From Sphingomonas sp. So64.6b (GTDB lineage Bacteria > Pseudomonadota > Alphaproteobacteria > Sphingomonadales > Sphingomonadaceae), in NCBI RefSeq assembly GCF_014171475.1, contig NZ_CP048817.1, forward strand, positions 1,364,001 through 1,428,000: a stretch of DNA of 64,000 nucleotides, given 5' to 3'. The notes beneath the pieces are model-generated. The model was given only the letters and a program-made list of their open reading frames with translations, was not told the DNA's origin and made no database searches. The position numbers were made by a program, and so were the translations under genes. Positions 42,210-50,432 of the stretch are shown piece after piece. Each line of letters opens with the position of its first letter. Position 1 is the first letter of the stretch.

Positions 42210-42404
42210 CTTCCTGCTCGGATCAACGCCCGATTGGTCCAGATCGCCGCTCCCAGGGGCGGCATATCTGACGAGCGGAAAAGGAGCGTTTCCGATCGGG
42301 ACAGGGTCGCAGCGATGCACTTGTCCCATGGACAGCCTATCTGAGTGTCGACGCCAGACCTGCCGATCGCGGGTACTGCCAGACTTCAGCATCAGGACCG
42401 TCAT

Positions 42405-43421
42405 ATGAAGAAGATCGGATTTCTTTCGTTCGGACATTGGTCCGCTTCGTCCCAGTCGGCGACGCGCTCCGCCTCGGACGTGTTGTTGCAGTCGATCGAC
42501 CTTGCCGTGGCGGCCGAGGAACTCGGCGCGGACGGCGCTTATTTCAGGGTCCATCATTTCGCGCAGCAGCTCGCCTCGCCATTTCCGCTGTTGGCGGCGA
42601 TCGGCGCGAAGACCAGCCGGATCGAGATCGGCACCGGCGTGATCGATATGCGGTATGAGAATCCGTTCTACATGATCGAGGATGCGAGCTCCGCCGATCT
42701 GATCAGCGGTGGCCGGCTTCAGCTCGGCATCAGTCGCGGCTCACCCGAACAGGTCATCGAAGGCTGGCGCAATTTCGGCTACGCGCCAGCCGAGGGCGAA
42801 AACGATGCCGATATGGGGCGGCGCCACGCCGAGGTGTTCCTCGACCTGTTGAAAGGTGAAGGGTTCGCTCAGCCCAATCCGCGGCCCATGTTCCCCAATC
42901 CGCCGGGCCTGCTGCGCCTGGAGCCGCATTCGGCCGGGCTGCGTCGGCGCATCTGGTGGGGGTCGGCATCGAACGCGACGGCACTATGGGCCGCCCAGCA
43001 GGGCATGAACCTGCAGAGCTCGACCCTGAAGGCCGATGAAAGCGGCGAGCCTTTCCATATCCAGCAGGCGAAGCAGATCCGCGCCTATCGTGAAGCGTGG
43101 AAGGAGGCCGGCCATGACTGGGCACCGCGCGTCTCGGTCTCGCGCTCGATCTTCGCGCTTATGAATGACCGCGACCGCGCCTATTTCGGACGCGGCGACA
43201 GCAGCGACCAGATCGGCATCATCGACGATATGCGTGCCGTGTTTGGACGTTCCTACGCAGCCGAACCGGAGCAGCTGATCGAGCAACTGCGCAGTGACGA
43301 GGCGATCGCCGAGGCTGACACGTTGCTGCTGACCGTGCCGAACCAGCTTGGCGTGGATTACAACGCCCATGTGCTCGACTCCATCCTGACGCATATAGCG
43401 CCTGCCTTGGGATGGCGTTGA
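42405..43421 (+). CDS. LLM-class flavin-dependent oxidoreductase
   Basis: 338 residues from ATG 42405. A TIM-barrel luciferase-like monooxygenase fold: MKKIGFLSFGHWSA, VAAEELGADGAYFRVHHFAQ, IEIGTGVIDMRYENPFYMIE and GGRLQLGISRGSPEQV. It probably uses reduced FMN or F420; which substrate is oxidised is unclear. It follows alaS after a 195-bp gap and is the last core-like gene before the second rearranged region. Confidence 0.88.
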   Translation: MKKIGFLSFGHWSASSQSATRSASDVLLQSIDLAVAAEELGADGAYFRVHHFAQQLASPFPLLAAIGAKTSRIEIGTGVIDMRYENPFYMIEDASSADLISGGRLQLGISRGSPEQVIEGWRNFGYAPAEGENDADMGRRHAEVFLDLLKGEGFAQPNPRPMFPNPPGLLRLEPHSAGLRRRIWWGSASNATALWAAQQGMNLQSSTLKADESGEPFHIQQAKQIRAYREAWKEAGHDWAPRVSVSRSIFALMNDRDRAYFGRGDSSDQIGIIDDMRAVFGRSYAAEPEQLIEQLRSDEAIAEADTLLLTVPNQLGVDYNAHVLDSILTHIAPALGWR

Positions 43422-44033
43422 GGAACCGCACGCTGCCGGGGCGGGGCAGCGGTAGTTTGGGTTCGTCATGTGAAAGAGCGGGACGGCGGTCTGGTACAAG
43501 TTGAGTTGATATACTGCCTGGACCGGCGGGATTGAATCGGCTCCGTTATCCTGGCCGAACGCCGATAGGCGTCTGGCTGCTAAGGCCGTTACATTCCCGC
43601 GGCGACGGGTAGCGCTGCGGGACATAGGTTTTTTCGGGCGTTCTGCGGGAAGCTGCGGGAGAAACTGCGGGAAAACCGACGCGACGTAACGGGAGTTTTC
43701 GGGTGTGCTCCTGCGCAGAGTGGCGCGGCAAGCTGCGATCGCTCGCATTCTCGACGCAGCGCTCCTCCGCCTGAAGAACATAGATGGCCTTGAAGATCGA
43801 GAGACGCGTTTCATGCTTGCCGTCCTAGCGGCGGTTAAAAGATGCTTGAATTCGTGGCGTGGCGAGAGGGAGATATGGGACACCCTATGTTGTATATCTC
43901 TAGCGCAATCCGAGTACGGGCGAAATCGCGGGATAACCAAGTTGGCAAAAAGGATGATAGCCAGATTACGGTATAGTTGAGCTGCTATCCCACATTATTG
44001 CCAATATCATAAAATGTGGGATAATCTTGCTTC
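43422..44033. other. 612-bp interval without a supported gene
   Basis: No frame here has protein-like composition or a recognised motif. The right half, from about 43860, becomes richer in A and T (for example ATCCCACATTATTGCCAATA near 43989), unlike the core to its left. It marks the edge of the second scar. Confidence 0.6.
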
Positions 44034-44162
44034 ATGGCGGTGCGGCCGCCTGGCCCCTATCTGCCGGCCAAAACTCGCTGCTTTATCGACTTCGCCGTCG
44101 AGAAGCTCTCCGCTTCGGTCGGGCTGGCCCCAGGCATCGCAGCGGCGGACGTCCGAGTGTAG
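44034..44162 (+). pseudogene. LysR-type regulator, C-terminal remnant
   Basis: From 44034 the frame reads MAVRPPGPYLPAKTRCFIDF then AVEKLSASVGLAPGI and stops at 44162. PYLPAKTRCFIDFAVEKL is the typical C-terminal strand-helix of LysR effector domains, in which the end of the protein follows within ~20 residues. The DNA-binding domain and the rest are absent. It is a tail left by deletion. Confidence 0.6.
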
Positions 44163-44340
44163 GTCTCGACCGATCGATGCGTATGGCTGATGCACCTGAT
44201 CATTTATCCGTGTTTCGCGCGGTCCCGCGATACGGGTTCTTTTCAGACCGCGCCTGTTCGATGCTCGGAAACGCCTCGTGGCTCGTACCGCGCCAGCAAT
44301 GCCTTGCGACGAAGACCATAATATCGGACGTCACAAACAG

Positions 44341-44734
44341 TTATCGTAGTTGCAGCAATGACACCGGCCAGATCCCTCGATGCTTTGCGATGAACCCGAA
44401 CTTCATGTCGAGTCCCTGGCAAAGTAGGCCGCGGCTTTTTTTAGGATGTCGCGTTCGGCCTTCATCCGGGCCAACCCGCGGCGCAGCCGCTCAATCTCCT
44501 GCTGCTCCGGCTTCATCTGGCCGTTGCCGGGAAATGCCGACTGGGGATCAGCTTCCGCTTCGCGGACTCATTTGCGCAGCACGTTCTCGTCCAGATCCAG
44601 ATCGCGTGCGGCCTGCGCCACCGCCACGCCCCGTTCGCGGACCAACTTCACCGCCTCGAGCTTAAACTCTCGGCTGAACTTTCGTCGTTGCATTGTCACC
44701 CTCCGGTTCCGAAAACACCTTATCTCGGGGTCCA
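44341..44734 (-). mobile_element. IS3-family insertion-sequence fragment
   Basis: The minus strand carries an IS3-family orfA (44403-44693) and the first ~19 codons of orfB (from ATG 44406; MKFGFIAKHRGIWPV), which then stops. orfB starts inside the orfA stop (ATGA). The right end is probably near 44734, where TGGACCCCGAGATAAGGTG starts. The catalytic DDE region is missing. Confidence 0.75.
44403..44693 (-). pseudogene. IS3-family transposase OrfA with a nonsense codon
   Basis: Starts MQRRKFSREFKLEAVKLVRE, RGVAVAQAARDLDLDENVLR (helix-turn-helix), then meets TGA at 44568-44570 where WVREAEADPQSAFPGNGQ would continue (TGG to TGA). The rest of the frame is intact to MKAERDILKKAAAYFARDST. It is inactive unless the stop is suppressed. 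Confidence 0.8.
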
Positions 44735-44776
44735 TGAAACCGGCAGCAGCTCAGCCCGTGTTAGTCATTGAAAAGA

Positions 44777-44823
44777 TGGTGGACGCACTTGGGCTCGAAC
44801 CAAGGACCCGCTGATTAAGAGAG
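44777..44823 (-). pseudogene. tRNA-Lys(CUU) 3' half, probable attachment site
   Basis: The reverse complement starts at the anticodon loop (CTCTTAA) and includes the 3' anticodon stem, a T arm (CCTTGGTTCGAGCCCAAG) and an acceptor strand ending with CCA (44777-44779). The 5' half is not present: the bases before the loop cannot pair with TCAGC. Integrases that cross over in the anticodon loop leave exactly this 3' fragment at one end of an element. Confidence 0.7.
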
Positions 44824-45125
44824 CGCAGTTCTATTAATAATATCAATCACTTAGCTGCATTCGTGTATAATTCTTTGAACACTTACTCACATTAAAAACC
44901 GTTTTTCGATTGTCGGTAACGGCACAAAATCGCTCACATGAAATCGCGGTCATGCGATCGCGGATGGACGAATAGCAAGTTCGGGACCGCAGGGCACCGT
45001 AGATCCGCCACACGTCGGAGTGAAGGAAGGCGACATGCGGGCCGTTCGAAAAATGTTGGGCTCGACCTTCCAGGTACGACGTCGCCGGTTCCCGCGCTGA
45101 AACGAATGGTTCGCCGGGCGCGAAT
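44824..45125. other. AT-rich then unassigned interval
   Basis: 44824-44935 is clearly AT-richer than anything nearby (TATTAATAATATCAATCACT-like sequence), fitting the junction of an inserted element. From 44936 to 45125 no gene can be supported; a 21-residue frame (MRAVRKMLGSTFQVRRRR...) at 45035 has GAAGGAAGG before it but no other support. Confidence 0.5.
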
Positions 45126-45139
45126 TGCGTAGTTTCCGA
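45126..45139 (+). promoter_or_regulatory. Shared 14-bp element, site 1
   Basis: TGCGTAGTTTCCGA, 146 bp before the lipoprotein-VIT operon (start 45286). It is identical to the sites at 50294, 55355 and 58423. About 20 bp downstream is TATGCT, a possible -10. Confidence 0.75.
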
Positions 45140-45285
45140 TCCTTAGATCTTATCGGGCCTATGCTAGGGTCGCTGCCACACCCAAGCGGCTTTGAGGGAG
45201 TTAGCGCAGTGAGTTCGTTCCCTAGATTATCGACGGTCCGGGAGGGCTGCGTGCTCGCGTCGGCAGCGCCGCGGCGGCGAGCTCG

Positions 45286-45408
45286 ATGATTGCAACAGCA
45301 CTTGGCATCTCGACCGTCGCGCTGGCCGCCTGTGCCAGCGCTCGCCAAGATTATCGCGAGTGCCGCAGCGTGACAAATTTCACCAGCTCCCTCCGACGTC
45401 ACCCATGA
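45286..45408 (+). CDS. 40-aa lipoprotein coupled to the VIT-family gene
   Basis: ATG 45286 opens MIATALGISTVALAACASAR, a compact signal peptide with a perfect lipobox (LAAC), followed by QDYRECRSVTNFTSSLRRHP and a TGA that overlaps the ATG of the next gene (ATGA at 45405-45408). The mature peptide would have about 25 residues with an extra Cys. The lipobox, and the stop/start overlap, argue that it is a real small gene. No family recognised. It is the first gene after shared element 1. Confidence 0.55.
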   Translation: MIATALGISTVALAACASARQDYRECRSVTNFTSSLRRHP

Positions 45409-46106
45409 GCGGCGCGTCACTGAAGGTTGAGCCGCATCGCACTGACAATATTGGCTGGCTGCGCGCTGCGGTGTTGGGGGCGAACGATGGCATCCTGTCT
45501 ACCGCAAGCCTGGTTCTGGGCGTTGCGGCGGCTCATGGCAGCCGAAACGGCGTGCTCGTTGCTGGCGTCGCCGGGCTGGTCGCCGGTGCCATGTCGATGG
45601 CTGCGGGCGAATATGTGTCGGTACATTCGCAGCAGGACACCGAAGACGCCGATATCGCACGCGAACGCGCAGAACTGAGATCTGATGACGGCGGCGAGCA
45701 TCGCGAGCTCGCGGCAATCTATGTCGGTCGAGGCCTTGAGCCGGCGCTTGCCGCCCAGGTTGCCGATCAACTTATGGCGCACGATGCGTTGGGGGCACAT
45801 GCCCGCGACGAGCTCGGCATTACCGAGGCGCTGCGAGCACGTCCCGTTCAGGCCGCTGTGGCATCGGCGATGAGTTTTGCCACTGGCGCGGCACTGCCTG
45901 TTTTGGTGACATGGATCGCACCGCAGTCGATTTTGATCGTCTCGGTTTCATCCACTTCATTGATTTTTCTAGCCGTCCTGGGTGCGCTGGCGGCGCGCGC
46001 GGGAGGGGCGCGCCTTGTTCCGGGAGCTGTCCGAGTCACGTTCTGGGGCGCGCTTGCAATGGGCGTGACGGCAGGGGTCGGCGCTTTGTTTGGCACATCA
46101 ATCTGA
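45405..46106 (+). CDS. VIT1/CCC1-family transporter
   Basis: 233 residues from ATG 45405 (chosen because of the ATGA overlap with the lipoprotein gene). Motifs DNIGWLRAAVLGANDGILST, LVAGAMSMAAGEYVSVHSQQ and AVASAMSFATGAALPVLVTW match the VIT family (DUF125), with five helices and a hydrophilic region between helices 2 and 3 (TEDADIARERAELRSD). VIT/CCC1 proteins move Fe2+ or Mn2+ out of the cytoplasm. In a stress island it may protect from free iron. Regulated probably from element 1. Confidence 0.88.
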   Translation: MSGASLKVEPHRTDNIGWLRAAVLGANDGILSTASLVLGVAAAHGSRNGVLVAGVAGLVAGAMSMAAGEYVSVHSQQDTEDADIARERAELRSDDGGEHRELAAIYVGRGLEPALAAQVADQLMAHDALGAHARDELGITEALRARPVQAAVASAMSFATGAALPVLVTWIAPQSILIVSVSSTSLIFLAVLGALAARAGGARLVPGAVRVTFWGALAMGVTAGVGALFGTSI

Positions 46107-46233
46107 TCCGGCCAGCTATCAGCATGACCCCCGGGATGGGGTCAGTCCGCCGGTGATCCGGTCCCCGATAAGTAGAACCCACAAGGCGGCGCACCGGCCA
46201 AATCTGGCTATTTGGAGGTATCGGAGAATCATC

Positions 46234-46902
46234 TTGATCGCCAATCGCGTTCCGCGCCACGTCGTCGTCCTTGGGCATCCCGCCGTCGATAGCTTCAATC
46301 ATGCGATCGCTGAGAAATACTGCGCCACGGTCCGGGCATGTGGGCAGGAGGCAGTGCTGCGTGACCTGTACGCGCTCGACTTCGATCCGTGCCTGCATGT
46401 GGAGCACCGTCCCGGGCACCAGACGCGCCCGATGTCCGGCGACGTGGCCGGTGAAATCGCTCTGTTGCGCGGTGGGGATACGATCGTGTTTGTCTATCCG
46501 ATGTGGTTCGGCATGCCGCCGGCGATCATCAAAGGGTATGTCGATCGCGTCCTTGGCGAAGCGCTCACGCCTCGCGACATTGCGCATGATGTTCCGGATG
46601 CCATCCTGCATGGGAAATTGTTCGCCACTCTTTCAACATCGGCTACGACCCGCCCCTGGCTGGACGAGCAAGGTCAGCTGGATTCGTTGCGCAATGCATT
46701 CGATCGCTACCTCCTGAAGATCTTTGGCATGCGCGACGGCGGTCACACCCATTTCGATGCCATTGTCGAGGGTCAGCAGGAAGACCATGCCCGTCGGAAT
46801 CTGTCCAACGTGGAGGAACAGGCCCGGAGGCTGTGCGCCGAATTGGCTGCCGAGCACCCCGCCGCGCCGATCGGGGCGCTGTTGGGGGCGGATGCCGAAT
46901 AG
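46234..46902 (+). CDS. NAD(P)H:quinone oxidoreductase-like flavoprotein, copy 1
   Basis: 222 residues from TTG 46234, chosen for GGAGA at 7 bp; the frame is open to 46090. The flavodoxin-2 fold shows HVVVLGHPAVDSFNHAIAEK, VLRDLYALDFDP, VFVYPMWFGMPPAIIKGYVD and a C-terminal helix. It resembles KefF/MdaB/NQO1-type NAD(P)H dehydrogenases that reduce quinones by two electrons. A second copy at 50.4 kb shares the order of motifs ([18 protein letters not shown]). In this island it could feed quinol to the alternative oxidase. Confidence 0.8.
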   Translation: MIANRVPRHVVVLGHPAVDSFNHAIAEKYCATVRACGQEAVLRDLYALDFDPCLHVEHRPGHQTRPMSGDVAGEIALLRGGDTIVFVYPMWFGMPPAIIKGYVDRVLGEALTPRDIAHDVPDAILHGKLFATLSTSATTRPWLDEQGQLDSLRNAFDRYLLKIFGMRDGGHTHFDAIVEGQQEDHARRNLSNVEEQARRLCAELAAEHPAAPIGALLGADAE

Positions 46903-46969
46903 GATCCGCAGCAGCACTCTCGGTTCATTCTCGACAGGCACGTACGTCCCACCCCAGAGTCATCGAGAA

Positions 46970-47671
46970 ATGGGCCGAACTAGGTTTCCCGATTCTCCGA
47001 CGGGGCTCGATTATCCGCTAGGCCATGAGACCGGGCACTTGATCAACGGATCAAACGCCAACTACTTTTTGCCGGAGGACGCCGCCTTGACCGATCTCGC
47101 CACACGAAACGATATCGGACGATCGTCATCAACGTCGGTCGATGTCTCAAGTGACTGGAGCGGCGACCTGACGACGCGTCGTGGATACCAGTTCCATGTC
47201 CGCCCCGCGGTCCCGGCCGACGAGACCGGGCTGGCGGAATTCTTCACGCACGTGACCGCCGACGATCTGCGATTCCGGTTCCTCACTGCGATACGCAAGG
47301 TGAGCCATGAGCAACTGGCGAATCTGGTCAATGTCGATCATCGCCGCACCGAGAATTTCCTGGCGCTCGATCCGGAGACCGGTTTCATCATCGCTACGGC
47401 GATGATGGCGGCGGACAAGGCGCTTGCGAGTGCCGAGGTGGCGATCGCCATTCGCAGTGATTTCAAGGATCGTGGAATCAGCTGGATGCTGCTCGAACAT
47501 GTGGCCAAGTTCGCCGGGGCCTCAGGGATCAAGACGCTCGAATCGATCGAAAGCCGCGACAACCACCAAGCCATCGAACTCGAGCGCGAAATGGGCTTCG
47601 CAGCCCATTCGATCCCGGGTGACCCGACGGTCGTCGTCGTTCGCGCGACGCTTTCTGCGCTGCCAGCCTGA
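46970..47671 (+). CDS. GNAT-family N-acetyltransferase
   Basis: 233 residues from ATG 46970. After a ~70-residue leader without known motif, the GNAT domain starts at YQFHVRPAVPADETGLAEFF and includes HVTADDLRFRFLTAIRKVSH, AEVAIAIRSDFKDRGISWML (the acetyl-CoA-binding strand and loop, with R/Q-x2-G replaced by KDRGIS) and SRDNHQAIELEREMGF. The domain layout resembles the GNAT part of PatZ/Pat-type protein acetyltransferases or acyltransferases in stress islands, but a substrate cannot be given. Confidence 0.8.
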   Translation: MGRTRFPDSPTGLDYPLGHETGHLINGSNANYFLPEDAALTDLATRNDIGRSSSTSVDVSSDWSGDLTTRRGYQFHVRPAVPADETGLAEFFTHVTADDLRFRFLTAIRKVSHEQLANLVNVDHRRTENFLALDPETGFIIATAMMAADKALASAEVAIAIRSDFKDRGISWMLLEHVAKFAGASGIKTLESIESRDNHQAIELEREMGFAAHSIPGDPTVVVVRATLSALPA

Positions 47672-47769
47672 GAATTTTCGACAGACCCAGCATCTGCCGC
47701 CGATAACCGAATTTGACGCAGCCATCGCTGCCGGCTTCGCCGTGCGGCGGAATTCCCAGGAACATTGTT

Positions 47770-48495
47770 ATGGTCAACACCATCCTTTCGCCCGATGCAC
47801 GTGCACTGGCTGACGAGCGTGCTGCAGAGCCCGTCATCCACCACACGCCGAATGGGTTTTCAGATCACTTCGCGCTTGGCTTTACCAAGCTGCTGCGGTT
47901 CAGCGCGGACACCTTCTTCGCCAAGCGTTATGGTCACCGCGCCATCGTCCTCGAGACGGTTGCGGCCGTGCCCGGCATGGTCGGGGCTATGTTCACTCAC
48001 CTGACTTGCCTGCGCCGCATGCGTGATGACCAAGGCTGGATCCGAACCCTGATGGAGGAAGCGGAGAACGAGCGCATGCATCTGATGACCTTTATCGAGA
48101 TCGCCAAGCCCACCCGGTTCGAGCGTATGGTCATCCTCGCCGTCCAGGGCGTGTTCCTCGTCGGCTTTTCGATTCTTTATATCACCTCGTCGCGGACTGC
48201 CCACCGCGTGGTTGGCTATTTCGAGGAAGAGGCGGTTACAAGTTACACGCTCTACCTCCAGGAAATCGACGAAGGCCGCTCGCCCAACGTCCCGGCCCCC
48301 GCAATCGCTAAGCATTATTGGAAGATGGCTGATGACGCGACGCTTCGTGACGTCGTGCTCGTCGTCCGGGATGACGAAGCCCATCATCGCGACGTCAATC
48401 ATGGCTTCGCCAGCACGCTGGGCGGGTCGCCGCGCGACCTGATGGGTATTGCGCCCTATCCGGCGCATGCCACCGACCTTGGAGCGGGTGCCTGA
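47770..48495 (+). CDS. aox: Alternative oxidase (ubiquinol oxidase, non-proton-pumping)
   Basis: 241 residues from ATG 47770. All diiron ligands of the AOX family are in place: LETVAAVPG (Glu62), AENERMHL (Glu101, His104), FEEEAVTSY (Glu152/153) and VRDDEAHHRDVNH (Glu203, His206). Two amphipathic monotopic helices flank them (LAVQGVFLVGFSILYITSSR). It oxidises ubiquinol with O2 to water without pumping protons and resists cyanide. AOX is rare in bacteria; Novosphingobium aromaticivorans is the described case. The quinone reductases nearby could supply its substrate. Confidence 0.93.
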   Translation: MVNTILSPDARALADERAAEPVIHHTPNGFSDHFALGFTKLLRFSADTFFAKRYGHRAIVLETVAAVPGMVGAMFTHLTCLRRMRDDQGWIRTLMEEAENERMHLMTFIEIAKPTRFERMVILAVQGVFLVGFSILYITSSRTAHRVVGYFEEEAVTSYTLYLQEIDEGRSPNVPAPAIAKHYWKMADDATLRDVVLVVRDDEAHHRDVNHGFASTLGGSPRDLMGIAPYPAHATDLGAGA

Positions 48496-48891
48496 GGAAA
48501 GACAGGCGACGCTCGATCAGGCCGTTCGCGCTGATGTCGGGCGGGCTGACGCCGAGACTGCGTAGTCACTGTATCTGAACGGCATGTATTGGTGCAACGC
48601 TTTGCTTGGCGTGACCTGCTCCCCGTTGCCGCTGTGTGCATGCCAAAACGCGGGTGGTTCGATAGCGATCATGGCTGAATGTTCGGGAGGGTTGGCCGGG
48701 CTGCTGCGTTTGCTAACTGGCCCGTCAACTCTAGGCTGACGACCAGGCAATTGCAGAGCGTCCCCACCAGGATCAATGTGCCGGCCGGACTGCGTTCGGG
48801 GTCGAAGACGACGAAATTATTCTTGCCGCACAATTAGGTGCCAGCCTGCAAAAAAGGTTGGCTGGAATCAGTTTGCCGCCGCCAACGATCT
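48496..48891. other. 396-bp interval without a supported gene
   Basis: No convincing frame. It includes a partial resemblance to the island motif at 48559 (TGCGTAGTCACTG) and a weak hairpin CCAGCC...GGCTGG at 48841, which may end a transcript. A minus-strand stretch (SPAGTLILVGTLCNCLVVSL) looks slightly protein-like but cannot be assigned. Confidence 0.5.
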
Positions 48892-49830
48892 CTACGGCGC
48901 GTCGGCCGCCACAACCGTGAGCGGCTGCCCGGTTCCGGCAGCCTTCAACGTATCACGGGTGACCAATATTGTCGTACCCGGTTTAAGGATAGTTGCCAGC
49001 AGCGCGCTGAATTCCACAGGAAGGTGCCCGGAGGCCTGTTCTCGCGCGGTCAGTTCTGCCCCGACTGGCGTCGGCTGACCGGGCAGGGGAAGCCGGAACC
49101 AGTGCTGCCCTGCTGCGTCGATCGACTGGAGCGTGAAGGCCGCCGTCACCGCTACCGGATCGTCAAGAACGATGGCGCTCGACCCGATCTCGACGCCGTT
49201 GCGGAGCACGACGAGGCGCCGATCGCGTCCGCTGATCACAATTGACACCGGGCCAGTCGCGGACCGTTCAGGATGCCAATCATAATCGACACTGACATCG
49301 TATTCTCCCGCCAGTACCGGGGGCACGGGCACGGCGACCGGGACCGTCGATGCCTCGGTAATCACGACGGTCATACCGAGCCTGGTCAGCCCATAAAGCA
49401 GCTTTGCGAAGGCGGGAGGCAAACGCACGCAGCCATGCGAGGCCGGATAGCCCGGGAGGTTGCCGGCATGCAGCGCGATGCCGCCCCAGGTCAGCCGCTG
49501 CATGAAGGGCATCGGCGCATCCGAATAGATGTTCGACACATGGTCGACATCCTTTTGCAGGATCGTGAAAACACCTGTCGGCGTGCGGTGGCCGGCGGCA
49601 CCCGTTGATACGGTCGACACGCCGATCGGGACGCCATTGCGGTATGCATAAGCACGCTGCGTTTTCAGGTTTACGACGATTATGACCGGACCCGCCGGTG
49701 CGATGCCGGGAGCCCAGAGATATTCGCCCGGCTTGAGTTGCTCGATCTGTCCATCGACTTCCACTGGGGAAGACTGTGAGATCGCCGCAGTTGCCGTACC
49801 GAGCGCGAGAAATGCAGCGAGCTTCCACAT
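48892..49830 (-). CDS. L,D-transpeptidase (YkuD domain)
   Basis: 312 residues from ATG 49830 (MWKLAAFLALGTATAAISQS, a signal peptide). The YkuD domain is at residues ~45-170: VNLKTQRAYAYRNGVPIGVS, GHRTPTGVFTILQKD, GIALHAGNLPGYPASHGCVR with His and catalytic Cys, LPPAFAKLLYGLTRLG. It forms 3-3 peptidoglycan cross-links or attaches lipoproteins, a pathway often used in stressed or non-growing cells. The rest (residues 180-312) is a beta-rich domain of unknown fold. The preceding 90-aa gene overlaps its start. Confidence 0.9.
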   Translation of the reverse strand: MWKLAAFLALGTATAAISQSSPVEVDGQIEQLKPGEYLWAPGIAPAGPVIIVVNLKTQRAYAYRNGVPIGVSTVSTGAAGHRTPTGVFTILQKDVDHVSNIYSDAPMPFMQRLTWGGIALHAGNLPGYPASHGCVRLPPAFAKLLYGLTRLGMTVVITEASTVPVAVPVPPVLAGEYDVSVDYDWHPERSATGPVSIVISGRDRRLVVLRNGVEIGSSAIVLDDPVAVTAAFTLQSIDAAGQHWFRLPLPGQPTPVGAELTAREQASGHLPVEFSALLATILKPGTTILVTRDTLKAAGTGQPLTVVAADAP

Positions 49831-49835
49831 GCGCG

Positions 49836-50108
49836 TCACGTGAGTTCTCCGACAGTGGAAGTGACCGTTGTACGAACCCCTCCGGCCGAACTCACACCAA
49901 CAGCAATGGCATTTGGATTTGCAGCGTTGGCTTGCCGAACGACCGGTCGCGGCGCTGGTCGGCGCAGCGCGATCAACGCTTGCTCATAATAGCTTGCAAG
50001 TGCCCGATGGGAGGCGCGAGCACAGTCGCTCGCTGCGGCTTCCGCCATGTCGAGCGATACCATCACGCGCTTCTTCAAATATGCCGCTTCTAAGTTGTCG
50101 ACGTACAC
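49836..50108 (-). CDS. Hypothetical 90-aa protein upstream of the L,D-transpeptidase
   Basis: Starts at GTG 50108 with TAGGAGA seven bases before it. The product is MYVDNLEAAYLKKRVMVSLD then MAEAAASDCARASHRALASY, a helical N-terminal half, then a low-complexity tail. Its stop overlaps the start region of the transpeptidase gene. Family unknown. The Shine-Dalgarno and overlap support it as a real gene in the transpeptidase transcription unit. Confidence 0.5.
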   Translation of the reverse strand: MYVDNLEAAYLKKRVMVSLDMAEAAASDCARASHRALASYYEQALIALRRPAPRPVVRQANAANPNAIAVGVSSAGGVRTTVTSTVGELT

Positions 50109-50293
50109 ATGATGTCTCCTAAACAACCGCCTCGGCCTCGGCCGCCGCGATCACCTTGTCTAATCCGGAGAGGCTGATTGGTCTGGCCTCGGATAACACT
50201 TACCCCAAGGAGTGCCGGTTCGGGACGTGCCGGTGTCATCTATCCCGCGTCGATTCAGGTCTCCGCAGATGGGGCCAGCGAGCATTTGAGTTC

Positions 50294-50307
50294 TGCGTAG
50301 TTTCCGA
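50294..50307 (+). promoter_or_regulatory. Shared 14-bp element, site 2
   Basis: TGCGTAGTTTCCGA, 125 bp before the flavoprotein-phosphoketolase-acetate kinase operon (start 50433). Identical in sequence and orientation to site 1. Confidence 0.75.
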
Positions 50308-50432
50308 GGCTGACCAAGATCCGGCACTGGGCGTATGTGCGACTGAGATCAGCAACAGGCCCGCTGGTCCCCATGTTCGCTTCTTTCCGGCATCGCTTCG
50401 AAAGGTCGCGATCGATCATCGGAATGCGCGTC

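Noticed and set aside
45035-45100. 21-residue frame MRAVRKMLGSTFQVRRRR... with a good Shine-Dalgarno
   Set aside because: Short, Arg-rich and without lipobox, overlap or other support.
48559-48571. Partial copy TGCGTAGTCACTG of the shared 14-mer
   Set aside because: Only the left half matches and no plus-strand gene follows until 50433; probably coincidence.
50190-50206. Possible degenerate element before the L,D-transpeptidase unit on the minus strand
   Set aside because: Only about 8 of 13 positions agree, near what chance would give.
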